DNA of 55,906 nucleotides from CAYNFH01 sp964396385 (GTDB lineage: Bacteria; Armatimonadota; Chthonomonadetes; Chthonomonadales; CAJBBX01), in contig CAYNFH010000012.1 of the NCBI GenBank assembly GCA_964396385.1, positions 1-55,906 on the forward strand, given 5' to 3'. Below the pieces are notes generated by a model. It was not told the origin of the DNA. It saw only the letters and a list, made by a program, of their open reading frames with translations, and searched no databases. The position numbers and the translations under genes are program-made. Below, in pieces: positions 16,458 to 23,765 of the stretch; the first letter of the stretch is position 1, and every line of letters starts with the position of its first letter.

Positions 16458-17240
16458 TCAATCTCCTACCGGGAAGAACCAGGCCGAGCAGTTGGCATAC
16501 TGCGCCCCCTGTTTGGGCGACTTCCAGCACTGGCCGGAGAGGCTCTGCGCGCGATAGTCGCCGGGCGCTTTGAACCACTTAGCGTGGCCATCGGAGAGCG
16601 TGAAGTTCGCGCCCACGGAGTGGCGCCTGCGGGAGAGCATGAAGCCCTGCTCGTGAATGGTTGCGCCCGTGTATCGGTCGTCGCGTCCGTCCAGATCCGG
16701 AATCGTGCCGGCATTCGGGCCCAGCTCCACCACACTCGACGGTGATCCAATGGCGGCAAGGGCGACCACGGGCGGGGAGACTCCCGGCCTCAGACCGCGG
16801 CCGCGCGGGAACAGGTTCACGTTGGTGCCGTAGCTCAGGATGGCGCGTGTGCTTGGCGTCCCGTTGGCCGCCGTCCATTTCGAGTCTTCCAGCGTGAAGT
16901 CGATGTCGGGACAGATGAAGATCGATTTCCGCTGGTTCTTGTTCAGCCCGTTGCCCGTCAGGCCGGCCTTGATGTACGGATCCACGAGCTGGAACCACGT
17001 CCAGCGCTGGCCGCCCGAGTCGTAGTCGGTGGGAGGAAACGTTTCGTCAGAGTCCTGGATGTACATCGCGAATGCGGTGCCGAGCTGCCGGAGGTTGGAC
17101 ACGCAGGTGATGGCGCGTGCCCTCTCGCGGGCCTGGGCGAAGACCGGGAAGAGGATAGCTGCAAGAATCGCGATAATGGCGATAACCACAAGCAGCTCAA
17201 TCAGGGTGAATCCACTCCGTCCGAAGTACGTCTTTTTCAT
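16458..17240 (-). CDS. type II pseudopilin-like protein (DUF1559/H-X9-DG family), first of the pectinase pair
   Basis: The 260-residue protein begins MKKTYFGRSG, then the prepilin signature FTLIELLVVIAIIAILAAI with Glu5 of the mature form and LFPVFAQARERAR, typical of Armatimonadota. Cleavage after Gly by prepilin peptidase is expected. The C-terminus has the H-x-DG motif (RRRHSVGANFTLSDGHAKWF). GGAG precedes the ATG. It lies directly upstream of the polygalacturonase (8 bp). A matching pseudopilin holds the same position in the rhamnogalacturonan locus at 26479. A role in secreting or displaying the coupled enzyme is inference. Confidence 0.92.
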   Translation of the reverse strand: MKKTYFGRSGFTLIELLVVIAIIAILAAILFPVFAQARERARAITCVSNLRQLGTAFAMYIQDSDETFPPTDYDSGGQRWTWFQLVDPYIKAGLTGNGLNKNQRKSIFICPDIDFTLEDSKWTAANGTPSTRAILSYGTNVNLFPRGRGLRPGVSPPVVALAAIGSPSSVVELGPNAGTIPDLDGRDDRYTGATIHEQGFMLSRRRHSVGANFTLSDGHAKWFKAPGDYRAQSLSGQCWKSPKQGAQYANCSAWFFPVGD

Positions 17241-17286
17241 GGCTCTCTTTCTCCTACGAAAGGATGGGTAAGAAGGAATTGCGGTT

Positions 17287-17343
17287 GAGGTGAGAGGTGA
17301 GAGGTGATAGCCGGAATCCGGACTCACCTCTCACCTCTCACCT
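17287..17343. repeat. GAGGTGA heptamers around a CCGGAATCCGG core
   Basis: Three GAGGTGA copies (17287-17307), core CCGGAATCCGG (17311-17321), then inverted CACCTCT copies to 17343. The long hairpin sits two bases beyond the LacI stop and before the pseudopilin, where it could attenuate or stabilise the transcript. Confidence 0.92.
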
Positions 17344-17345
17344 GT

Positions 17346-18392
17346 TCATGCCGTCTGTCCCACGCGCAGCACGCTGGGCAAAAACACCTGCTGCGGCGGA
17401 AGCGCCGCGCCCTCCGGGGGGGCCAGGCGCCTCTCCAGGATCTCCATGGCCGTCTCTATCAGCCGGGCGCCGGGGCTGACAACAGTCGTGAGTGGCTTGT
17501 CGAGGTACTGTCCCTCCTCGATGCCGTCAAAGCCGACTACCGCCATCTCGCCGGGCACGCTCAATCCAGCCCGGCGCAGACCGTGGAAGAGTCCGATGGC
17601 GACCAGGTCGTTGTGGCAGACGATGGCGTCCGGGCGGTCCCGTCGCGGCCTCGCCGCCAGCTCCAGCCCCGTCTTGAGGCCCGCCTCCCGCAGCCCGGCC
17701 TGGGTGATCAGGCTGAGCCGGTCCCGCGGCTCCAGCGGCGCCAGGTGGATCTGCTCCGGCTCCTGGCCCATCTCCGCACAGACCGCCGCATAGACAACAT
17801 AGCGGGAGTCCAGGGGTTGGAGGTCAGTCCAGGGATAGAGGTAGGCGATGCGCCGGTAGCCCTGCTCGCTCAGATGGGCCATCACCTGCCGGACGCCGCT
17901 CTCCCGGTCGATGGCCACAAAGTCCGTGTCATCGCTGCGCGCGTAACCGAGGTAGACCACCGGCACGTCCGCCGTCCATCCGCCCAGATAGTCCGAAGCT
18001 GTCTGGTCCGGGCGTACCCAGATGAGCACCCCGTCCATGGGCCAGCCGCTCAGCTTGCCCCGGGCGTGGAAGGAGGCGCGCATCTGGAAGGCCGTGTCGG
18101 TCAGCACGTCGTACCCGGCCTCGAACGCCAGCTCCTCGGCCTTCTCGAGCAGGCCCAGGAAGAACGGATTGCGCAGGCCCGGGATCATCAGTCCGATGAC
18201 GTTGGTGCGGCCTTTGCCCAGCACCTGCGCCAGCCGGTTGGGCTGATATCCCAGCTCCTCGGCGGCGCGCCGGACCCGCTCCTGGGTCTCAATGGAGATG
18301 CGCACCTCGTCCGCGCGGTTGTTGAGCACGATGGAGACCGTGCCGCGCGCCACGCCCGCCTTTTCCGCTACTTCGCGAAGGGAGACCGCCAT
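17346..18392 (-). CDS. LacI family repressor of the homogalacturonan locus
   Basis: The 348-residue protein has the LacI helix-turn-helix and hinge at the N-terminus (SLREVAEKAGVARGTVSIVL, NRADEVRIS, ELGYQPNRLAQ). A periplasmic-binding-like sensor domain follows (TNVIGLMIPGLRNPFF, AIVCHNDLVAIGLFHGL, VVGFDGIEEG). The likely inducer is a uronate or oligogalacturonide, judged only from the adjacent genes. TGGAG lies five bases before the ATG. An operator-like GCTAAACCGATTTGGC stands just upstream, and the same left half-site appears at the uxaE promoter. Confidence 0.9.
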   Translation of the reverse strand: MAVSLREVAEKAGVARGTVSIVLNNRADEVRISIETQERVRRAAEELGYQPNRLAQVLGKGRTNVIGLMIPGLRNPFFLGLLEKAEELAFEAGYDVLTDTAFQMRASFHARGKLSGWPMDGVLIWVRPDQTASDYLGGWTADVPVVYLGYARSDDTDFVAIDRESGVRQVMAHLSEQGYRRIAYLYPWTDLQPLDSRYVVYAAVCAEMGQEPEQIHLAPLEPRDRLSLITQAGLREAGLKTGLELAARPRRDRPDAIVCHNDLVAIGLFHGLRRAGLSVPGEMAVVGFDGIEEGQYLDKPLTTVVSPGARLIETAMEILERRLAPPEGAALPPQQVFLPSVLRVGQTA

Positions 18393-18403
18393 ATTAGCTC
18401 CAT

Positions 18404-18419
18404 GCTAAACCGATTTGGC
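18404..18419. promoter_or_regulatory. LacI operator upstream of the lacI-type gene
   Basis: GCTAAACCGATTTGGC is an imperfect inverted repeat of LacI type with a central CG. It lies 11 bases upstream of the repressor start, consistent with autoregulation. The half-site GCTAAACC is shared with 21103-21118. Confidence 0.6.
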
Positions 18420-18457
18420 AACTGCACGTGTACGACTCTCGACCCGACCGTAACGGC

Positions 18458-18546
18458 GTCATTCCGAGCAGAGCGAGGAATCTGCTTTTTCCGGCAGAGT
18501 ACGTACTGCTACCGTAAAGCAGATCCCTCGCGGAGCTCGGGATGAC
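18458..18546. repeat. GTCATTCCGAGC palindromic element, copy 1
   Basis: This runs from GTCATTCCGAGCAGAGCGAG to GCGGAGCTCGGGATGAC, with inner arms AATCTGCTTT and AAAGCAGAT. It is an imperfect large palindrome of about 89 bp. Near-identical copies lie at 46836 and 47539. Together with the following half copy it fills the gene-free stretch 18420-18702. Confidence 0.92.
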
Positions 18547-18589
18547 AGCATGCTACGGTACACGATTTTCAGGTACTGAGTACCGTCCG

Positions 18590-18672
18590 ATACCGTATAG
18601 CAGATCCCTCGCTTGGCGGGCCGCGGAGCTACGCTCGCTCGCTCCGCTAAGCGGAAGCCCGCTCGGGATGAC
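18590..18672. repeat. GTCATTCCGAGC-family element, half copy
   Basis: TACCGTATAGCAGATCCCTC begins like the right half of the full element. GC-rich inverted DNA (GCGGAGC/GCTCCGC type) is inserted, and the copy ends in GCTCGGGATGAC. It adjoins the SDR stop. Confidence 0.8.
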
Positions 18673-18702
18673 AGGACTACTGCCTGTGCGCTATCTGTCC
18701 TG

Positions 18703-19509
18703 CTAGATCGTCGTCGCGGAAAAGCCGCCGTCCACCACGATGTTCTGGCCCGTTACGAAGGACGAGGCCCGGGGGGATGCCAGCCAGACCACCGCCCCTG
18801 CCAGCTCGCGGGACTCTCCGAAGCGCCGCATGGGCGTATGCCCTATGATCTGCCCGCCGCGGTCCGTGTAGCTGCCATCCGGCTTCAGCAGCATCGCCCG
18901 GTTCTGCTCCGCCGGGAAGAAGCCGGGACTGATGGCGTTGACGCGCACGCCGCGCGCTGCCCACTCCCGCGCCAGGAACTGCGTGAGGTTGATCACCGCC
19001 GCCTTGGCGGCGGAGTAGGCCACCACGCGCGAGAGCGGCGTCATTCCGGCCATGGAGGCGATGTTGATAATGCTGCCCCGGCCAGCCTCCGCCATGGGCC
19101 CTCCGAACACCTGGCACGGCAGCAGCGCGCCCCCCACCAGGTTCAGGTCGAAGACCCCCCGCCAGGCCTCCAGCGGGAGCCGGGAGAAGTCCGCGCCCGG
19201 TGGAAGCGTGGCCTCCGGCCGATTGCCGCCCGCCGCGTTCACCAGCACGCTCACCATGCCCCATCGTTCGGCAATCGCGTCCCGCGCGCTCTGTAGCGAA
19301 GCCGGGTCCAGCGCGTCTGCCGGGTGGAACAGGGCGGAACCGCCCTCCGCCTCGATGGCGCGCACGCGCTCCTGCCCCCGCTCCTCGCTCCTTCCCAGCA
19401 CGGCTACCCGTGCGCCGGCCTGGGCCAGCGCCTCCGCCATGGCCCCGCCGAGCACGCCCGTCCCGCCGATGACGGCGGCGACTTCGCCTGATAGATCGAA
19501 CAGGTCCAA
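18703..19509 (-). CDS. SDR family D-mannonate (fructuronate) oxidoreductase
   Basis: The 268-residue enzyme has the Rossmann motif GGTGVLGGAM, NAAGG, and the catalytic Ser (INIASMAG) with the YSAAK tetrad. The C-terminal FVTGQNIVVDGGF is typical of classical SDRs. The insertion NAAGGNRPEATLPPG resembles the mannonate-reductase SDR group, which reduces D-fructuronate to D-mannonate with NAD(P)H. That fits UxaE next door, which makes fructuronate. TTG at 19509 is preferred because GGAGG lies nine bases upstream; GTG at 19515 is too close to it. Substrate assignment is from family and context. Confidence 0.82.
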   Translation of the reverse strand: MDLFDLSGEVAAVIGGTGVLGGAMAEALAQAGARVAVLGRSEERGQERVRAIEAEGGSALFHPADALDPASLQSARDAIAERWGMVSVLVNAAGGNRPEATLPPGADFSRLPLEAWRGVFDLNLVGGALLPCQVFGGPMAEAGRGSIINIASMAGMTPLSRVVAYSAAKAAVINLTQFLAREWAARGVRVNAISPGFFPAEQNRAMLLKPDGSYTDRGGQIIGHTPMRRFGESRELAGAVVWLASPRASSFVTGQNIVVDGGFSATTI

Positions 19510-19531
19510 ACTCACCTTCCTCCATCGAAAC

Positions 19532-19599
19532 CCCTCCCCTTCGTAAGGGGAGGGAGCTTCTCGCCGCCGCGGGGTTCCCCCTCCTTCGCAAGGAGGGGG
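19532..19599. repeat. paired CCCTCC(TTCG)GGAGGG hairpins, second locus
   Basis: CCCTCCCCTT-cgt-AAGGGGAGGG (19532-19554) and CCCCCTCCTT-cgc-AAGGAGGGGG (19577-19599), followed by TCAGGGGGAG. The arrangement matches 927-993. It lies between uxaE and the SDR gene. Confidence 0.85.
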
Positions 19600-19749
19600 T
19601 CAGGGGGAGATCAGGCTAAGCGGGAGTGCGTAGACGGTCCGCGGCGGCCTGCCCTGCGCGGGCGCGGTCGATGTCACAAACTGCAAGTGGGACCGTCCAG
19701 AGCTGCCCAGCCCCAGGGCAATCACCTGAACGCCAGAACGCCAGAACGC

Positions 19750-21063
19750 CTAACCCAAAAACACCGGCCGTATGTGCCGGTCGTACAGGTTTGCTGTTAC
19801 GTTGCGCGCGATGGTCGTCTCGCACGCGTCGAGCAGCTCCAGGTACCGCTCGCCCATCTGTGCGGCGATCTTGTAGCCCACGTGCAGAAGCTGCCGCACG
19901 TTCGGATTGAATGCCGGGTTGGACTGGTCGTGCCGCACGGCCGCCGCGAGCTGCTCCGACGACCACCTCGCCACCTCCTCCAGGGAGGGCAGCCGCGCCG
20001 GGTCGATGTCGATGACCGCGGCATACGGCTCGCACAGCGCCTGGCGCATCTCCAGCGCTTTGGCGTAGATCTCCTTCACCAACGCGAGCCCCTCGCCGCC
20101 GGCCTCCGCCAGGCCGATCAGCTCCTCCAGCCAGGTGGTGCCCGCCGTCTTCAGGTGAACGCCGGCATGGTAGAACGCCAGCGACCGCCGGATGGGACCA
20201 TAGATGGAGAACTTGTCGCTGCCGGAGTGGACGCTCAGCTTGAGGCTGGCCGGCAGCCTGTACTGCCGCACCGCGTAGGCGATGACGGCGATGTCGTCCC
20301 GGAACTCCTTTTCGAATTGGGTCACGTCGCCCACGTAGTCCACGCCCTTGTTGAAGCGGCCGGTGAATTTGGGCGCGATAGTCTGGAGCGGAATCCGCTC
20401 GTCCGCTAGCGCCGCCAGGATCACGAGCAGCTCCGGGGGCGTCTGCGGGTTGTCCGTCTCGTCCATGGAGACCTCCGTGATGAAGGTCCCTTCTCCTTTG
20501 GCGCCCGCGACGCGCCGGTAGATGCGCCCGGCCTCCCGGGTCGCCGCCAGGTACTTGCCGGCAATGCGCGCAATATCGTTGGCTGTGGTCTCGAACGGCT
20601 CCTCGATTCCGGGCACGTGCAGCCGGCCGACCAGCTCCGGGTGGCGCGCGACGAAGTCCCCTGCCACGCCCATGTCGGAGGGACCGGCCCCCCCCGCCAC
20701 CGATGCTGGGGGAGCTTGCCCCCCAACCCCCAATGCTGGGGGAGCTCCGCGGACGATGGAATCGGCGACATCGATGGTGAAGAAGTCGCTGGAGGCGAGG
20801 TAGCCGTCCACCGTCTCCAGCCGGATGTGGTCGGCATCGACGTGGTAAGGCAGCTTCCAGCCCAGATCGTGTACGGCGGCGTCCGCCGAGCGGCGCACGC
20901 TGGACGGCTCCGAGCCGACGATGGTGTGCTCGCGATGCGACTTGTTCCAGACGGGGATGACCTCGACGCCCCGCTCCGCGGCCATCTGGCAGGCGTGGAG
21001 CTGCGCCTTCGCCTGTTGCGCGAATCGGTCGCCGACGCCAAGGGAGAACTTTGCGAGCTCCAT
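19750..21063 (-). CDS. uxaE: UxaE-type tagaturonate/fructuronate epimerase
   Basis: This 437-residue TIM-barrel protein matches UxaE, the metal-dependent C3 epimerase described in Thermotoga maritima. Visible conserved segments are NKSHREHTIVGSEPSSVR, YHVDADHI, ETANDIARIAGKYL-like TTANDIARIAGKYLAATREA, TEVSMDETDNPQTPPELL, IPLQTIAPKFTGRFNKGVDY and LSVHSGSDKFSIY. It replaces the classical UxaB step, letting galacturonate-derived tagaturonate join the fructuronate route. About 23 residues (GAPPALGVGGQAPPASVAGG and on) are encoded by a palindromic repeat inside the gene. The ATG at 21063 is chosen; TTG at 21093 has no ribosome-binding site. Confidence 0.88.
   Translation of the reverse strand: MELAKFSLGVGDRFAQQAKAQLHACQMAAERGVEVIPVWNKSHREHTIVGSEPSSVRRSADAAVHDLGWKLPYHVDADHIRLETVDGYLASSDFFTIDVADSIVRGAPPALGVGGQAPPASVAGGAGPSDMGVAGDFVARHPELVGRLHVPGIEEPFETTANDIARIAGKYLAATREAGRIYRRVAGAKGEGTFITEVSMDETDNPQTPPELLVILAALADERIPLQTIAPKFTGRFNKGVDYVGDVTQFEKEFRDDIAVIAYAVRQYRLPASLKLSVHSGSDKFSIYGPIRRSLAFYHAGVHLKTAGTTWLEELIGLAEAGGEGLALVKEIYAKALEMRQALCEPYAAVIDIDPARLPSLEEVARWSSEQLAAAVRHDQSNPAFNPNVRQLLHVGYKIAAQMGERYLELLDACETTIARNVTANLYDRHIRPVFLG
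20680..20750. repeat. CCAATGCTGGGGGAG repeat inside uxaE
   Basis: Two copies of (C/G)(A/C)ATGCTGGGGGAGCT (20701 and 20731 regions) are separated by GCCCCCCAACCCC and preceded by a run of C. The family is related to CCCCCAATTCTGGGGG at 539 and 7820. It is in frame and leaves the epimerase open. Confidence 0.8.
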
Positions 21064-21102
21064 CAAGGGAATCCAGGCTCCAGGAAGGGACAAAGACGGC
21101 TT

Positions 21103-21118
21103 GCTAAACCGTTATTGC
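21103..21118. promoter_or_regulatory. LacI operator at the uxaE promoter
   Basis: GCTAAACCGTTATTGC shares the left half GCTAAACCG with 18404-18419. It lies just downstream of the uxaE -10 box, at the expected start point. Confidence 0.55.
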
Positions 21119-21121
21119 ACC

Positions 21122-21151
21122 ACTATAACATGCCACCGGAGGGGGAGTCAA
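21122..21151 (-). promoter_or_regulatory. uxaE promoter
   Basis: On the minus strand, TTGACT (21151-21146) and TATAGT (21127-21122) are separated by 18 bases. The LacI-type operator follows immediately. Transcription would enter uxaE and then the SDR gene. Confidence 0.65.
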
Positions 21152-21195
21152 TAGTGCTGATTGCCTCCGGTAGCCTGGCAGGAACAGTCTTATTG

Positions 21196-21224
21196 TTGAC
21201 ATGAGACGGGACGCGGAATATAAT
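21196..21224 (+). promoter_or_regulatory. perfect consensus sigma-70 promoter
   Basis: TTGACA (21196-21201) and TATAAT (21219-21224) with a 17-base spacer form an exact consensus promoter, the only one in the window. The expected start is near 21231. It is divergent from uxaE. Confidence 0.8.
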
Positions 21225-21230
21225 CAACAT

Positions 21231-21463
21231 GGCTCGGTAGGGCCGTCGGCGACCTCCGCCTACACTGGCCGCGAGCAGTCTTAACCAACTTGGCCGACGT
21301 CGCAACCAGACTCCTCACCGGGCCGTAGCTTAACCGGCGAGGGGATGGCTTGCGCAGGTGGGCCAACCCCCACGAGATAGCACCAGCTTGGGCCAGAGTC
21401 TGTTAGGCTGCTGCCAGGCTGCACCTGTGCGCACTCGGTGTCTTCCGGACTGCTTAGACGACT
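21231..21463 (+). other. long untranslated leader or small RNA candidate
   Basis: About 230 bases separate the consensus promoter from the first reading frame. No reading frame with a convincing start is seen. Base-pairing potential is evident: GCGCAGGTG (about 21353) can pair with CACCTGTGCGC (about 21423), and GGCCGTCGGCG with nearby GGCCGACGTCG on alternate folds. I do not recognise tRNA, tmRNA, 6S or SRP features. It could be a structured 5' leader of the island or an independent non-coding RNA. Confidence 0.4.
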
Positions 21464-22174
21464 ATGCGCATCACTTCTGAAATAGGCGGACTAACGATCC
21501 CCAGCCGGTACCGATCCGGCTTCGCCAAACTCCTGCAACTCCGTGAGGATGAACTTGAAGATCTGAACCGCGCGTTCTCATCTGTAGCTCCCGCGCTTCG
21601 CCCGCCAGACGCTGCGCTCCGTGTGGCTGCCCTAACGACGCGGATACCTGGACCGGATGTTGTAGCTATCACGGAACTGGTCCTCTCTCTCTATGTTCTC
21701 CGCGAAAACACTGAGATGAGAGTGGATAGGCTGGTTGAGGTGGTCTGGGATGCTGTCGAACAGGATGAAGAGCTGCGGCAGATCAACAAGCTTGCGATAC
21801 AGGATTTTGGCAGGCGGCTGAAGGAGCTCCTTTCGCACGAACGGACTCTTGGCTTAACAGCAAAGTCAGTTACACTCTTATCTGAGCATGAACATCGTTG
21901 GTGTTCCGGACGGGTCCTAACCGACCTGCGGCCAGTATTTGGGGACAACCCAGAGACGTTCCCAGCTGGCGTTGTGATAACGCACGTCCTTAGAGTGCAC
22001 TATCACGATGCTGACGATCTCAAGGAGTTTTACCTTGCTCTCGACGAGGACGATTTGAGCGAACTGGCGGACATCATAAGCAGAGCACAGGTTAAGGCAC
22101 AGTCTTTGCGAGCGTTGCTTAAAGAGAAGGGCATTCACTACCTGAATCCTGAACTGCCGGAGCAGCCGCGTTGA
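21464..22174 (+). CDS. hypothetical protein, first gene of a three-gene island
   Basis: This 236-residue soluble, largely helical protein (LLQLREDELEDLNRAFSSV, VDRLVEVVWDAVEQDEELR, FGRRLKELLSHERTLGL) has no signal peptide and no family I recognise. The C-terminal part (VITHVLRVHYHDADDLKEFY, LALDEDDLSELADIISRAQV) reads like a regulatory or scaffold domain. Codon use is visibly less GC-rich than in the flanking pectin genes. It is followed without gap by two further unknown genes in the same direction, and a consensus promoter stands upstream, so this is a transfer-like operon. Confidence 0.7.
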   Translation: MRITSEIGGLTIPSRYRSGFAKLLQLREDELEDLNRAFSSVAPALRPPDAALRVAALTTRIPGPDVVAITELVLSLYVLRENTEMRVDRLVEVVWDAVEQDEELRQINKLAIQDFGRRLKELLSHERTLGLTAKSVTLLSEHEHRWCSGRVLTDLRPVFGDNPETFPAGVVITHVLRVHYHDADDLKEFYLALDEDDLSELADIISRAQVKAQSLRALLKEKGIHYLNPELPEQPR

Positions 22175-22704
22175 GTACAGACATGTTCACTGAATGCATT
22201 CACCTCCGCGGATATGACGTTGCAAGCTGGTCCAAGACACACGCCCGTCGGGCTCGTGGACGGTCTCGGACCCCAGATCTACTCGTGGGTGTCTCCAGAA
22301 AACAGCCGCTTGATGAGGTTTGGAAGGGCACGCAGGCGCTGTTTGGTTCATCGGCAGATGGTGTGAGCGCAAGTGATCAGTTGGCCGCAAACCCGTCGAG
22401 GTCCACTGCGAGCGAGGACGCTGCCGGCGAGGTTGCATCAACGGAGATGGCGCTTCGGGCACTGGTGGATGGCCTAAAGCAGCTATCCGGTGTTCTGCAA
22501 GTTAATGTTGTAGGGGGTGAGACAGCCGTTGACCAGACGATTGAGGTACATGTGCCATCGCTGTTCGACCCCATTGCTAGAGAGGTCTTTGCTCTGAAGG
22601 GGGAAGTGCTTCGCCGCCACCCAGATGCCCAGGTCGATGTTCTCGTAAAGGGGCTTCGCGAACGTGGAGTCGGCCCACTTTCAGGCTCCAGTTCCGCACC
22701 ATAG
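22171..22704 (+). CDS. hypothetical protein, second gene of the island
   Basis: The 177-residue product starts at TTG overlapping the previous stop (TTGA); an ATG four codons on is an alternative. The N-terminus is basic (HARRARGRSRTPDLLVGV). The centre is low-complexity Ser/Ala, and the C-terminal half is a compact domain (LQVNVVGGETAVDQTIEVHV, PSLFDPIAREVFALKGEVL, RRHPDAQVDVLVKGLRERG). No membrane segment is evident. Family unknown. Coupling to both neighbours suggests one complex. Confidence 0.6.
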   Translation: MSTDMFTECIHLRGYDVASWSKTHARRARGRSRTPDLLVGVSRKQPLDEVWKGTQALFGSSADGVSASDQLAANPSRSTASEDAAGEVASTEMALRALVDGLKQLSGVLQVNVVGGETAVDQTIEVHVPSLFDPIAREVFALKGEVLRRHPDAQVDVLVKGLRERGVGPLSGSSSAP

Positions 22705-22717
22705 CGGGTTAGGAGGG

Positions 22718-23152
22718 ATGCCTGCTTCAGCGGCCGCACAGCTCCACTTGGATGAGGCGAGGCGTAATTACGCGCTGTTTCAGAGGTTACGTTGCATGCC
22801 CGTCGAGCGTCGTTGGGCAGTCACTCTTCTCTTCTACACGGCTGTCCATCTCGTCAAAGCACACGAGGTCGATACAGCGCCTACTGTTGGCCGAGCGGTG
22901 TCGACGAATCACGGTCAGCGGAGGAACTACATTGCCAACTACCTGACACCGATATACGCCGACTACGAGTTGTTGGAGCAACACAGCAGAGACGCGAGAT
23001 ATGATCTGGTAGTTCTTCCTCTAGCGGACATCCTCCTATTGCACCAGACCAATTTCACCGTGGTGCGCAATCATCTGCTTGCTCTGGGCTACGGGTTCAC
23101 GGATCCAACTGTCCCTTGGTGGACTGCACTTGCCCGTCGCATCATCCGGTAG
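22718..23152 (+). CDS. HEPN-like small protein, third gene of the island
   Basis: The 144-residue helical protein shows WAVTLLFYTAVHLVKAHEVD, TNHGQRRNYIANYL and LLEQHSRDARYDLVVLPLAD. The order of an aromatic-His helix, H-x-x-R and SRDARY resembles HEPN-type domains, which are often RNases or nucleotidyltransferase partners in defence and toxin systems. A canonical R-x4-6-H site is not clear, so catalysis is uncertain. AGGAGG directly abuts the ATG at 22718; a GTG at 22664 overlapping the previous gene is the alternative start. GC content is lower than the surroundings. Confidence 0.6.
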   Translation: MPASAAAQLHLDEARRNYALFQRLRCMPVERRWAVTLLFYTAVHLVKAHEVDTAPTVGRAVSTNHGQRRNYIANYLTPIYADYELLEQHSRDARYDLVVLPLADILLLHQTNFTVVRNHLLALGYGFTDPTVPWWTALARRIIR

Positions 23153-23328
23153 AGGGTTGGGAGTCGGCCGCACCTTCTGCCCTGGACCTCTGGCGAGCGT
23201 TTGCTTTGAGGCGACAACCTGCCACCGTTGCCTCTGGGAGATCTCCCTGTTATAAATCAGCTTAATCTCGCTTCGCTCCTCCCGGATTTGGGCAGTCTTC
23301 GAGTATGCTAGCTTCTTTGCGGTTATCT
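23153..23328. other. spacer between the island and the next minus-strand gene
   Basis: I see no terminator or repeat. On the minus strand a start-less open frame (ITAKKLAYSKTAQIREER and following) continues past the stop of the 104-residue gene in another register. It could be chance or the remnant of a longer product. Confidence 0.3.
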
Positions 23329-23643
23329 CTACTGGGACACCTTGCTGCGGTAGTCCTTGAGAGCAGCTCTTGCTGGGCGCGCCGGCTGCTTGGCCGGCTC
23401 AACGAGGGCTCGCCACACGCTCCGCGGTGAAACCTCCTTGCCTTCCAGTTCCTCAGGCAGCGGGGGCTCTGCTCGGTCTGCGCCGACGAACATCGCTTCC
23501 TCCTCTTCGGCGGAGATGATTGGCGCTGCGTCGGCAGGGAGATCTTTGCGCCTTCGAACTTTCTTTGGAGGGATGTCACTCGATGCTTCCTTGAGTTCGG
23601 AAAGTCTCTTCTCCTGTGTACGCCCGGATGTCCTTGCTGCCAT
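23329..23643 (-). CDS. small charged hypothetical protein
   Basis: The 104-residue protein starts at ATG with GGGAGGGGG about eight bases upstream. It is highly charged (MAARTSGRTQEKRLSELKE, PPKKVRRRKDLPADAAP) and contains an acidic stretch (SAEEEEAMFVGADRAEPPLP). No family is recognised and it looks disordered. It belongs to the lower-GC island by composition. A continuing open frame in another register beyond its stop raises the chance of a truncation or frameshift. Modest support. Confidence 0.45.
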   Translation of the reverse strand: MAARTSGRTQEKRLSELKEASSDIPPKKVRRRKDLPADAAPIISAEEEEAMFVGADRAEPPLPEELEGKEVSPRSVWRALVEPAKQPARPARAALKDYRSKVSQ

Positions 23644-23765
23644 AACCGAAATCCCCCTCCCGCGTAAGTTGCGCGCTTTCCTGCTCTGACCGGTCCACTC
23701 CCATTGTAACATGGCGAGCCATCGAATATCACTCACGGATCGCGCCAGCACGACGCCAGGACTGT

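Noticed and set aside
18420..18702. Insertion sequence at the repeat cluster before the SDR gene
   Set aside because: No transposase frame, terminal repeats of IS type or target duplication can be seen; only palindromic elements are present.
21310..21385. tRNA-like start GGGCCGTAGCTTAACCGG in the leader
   Set aside because: No T-arm or complementary acceptor end follows at the right distance.
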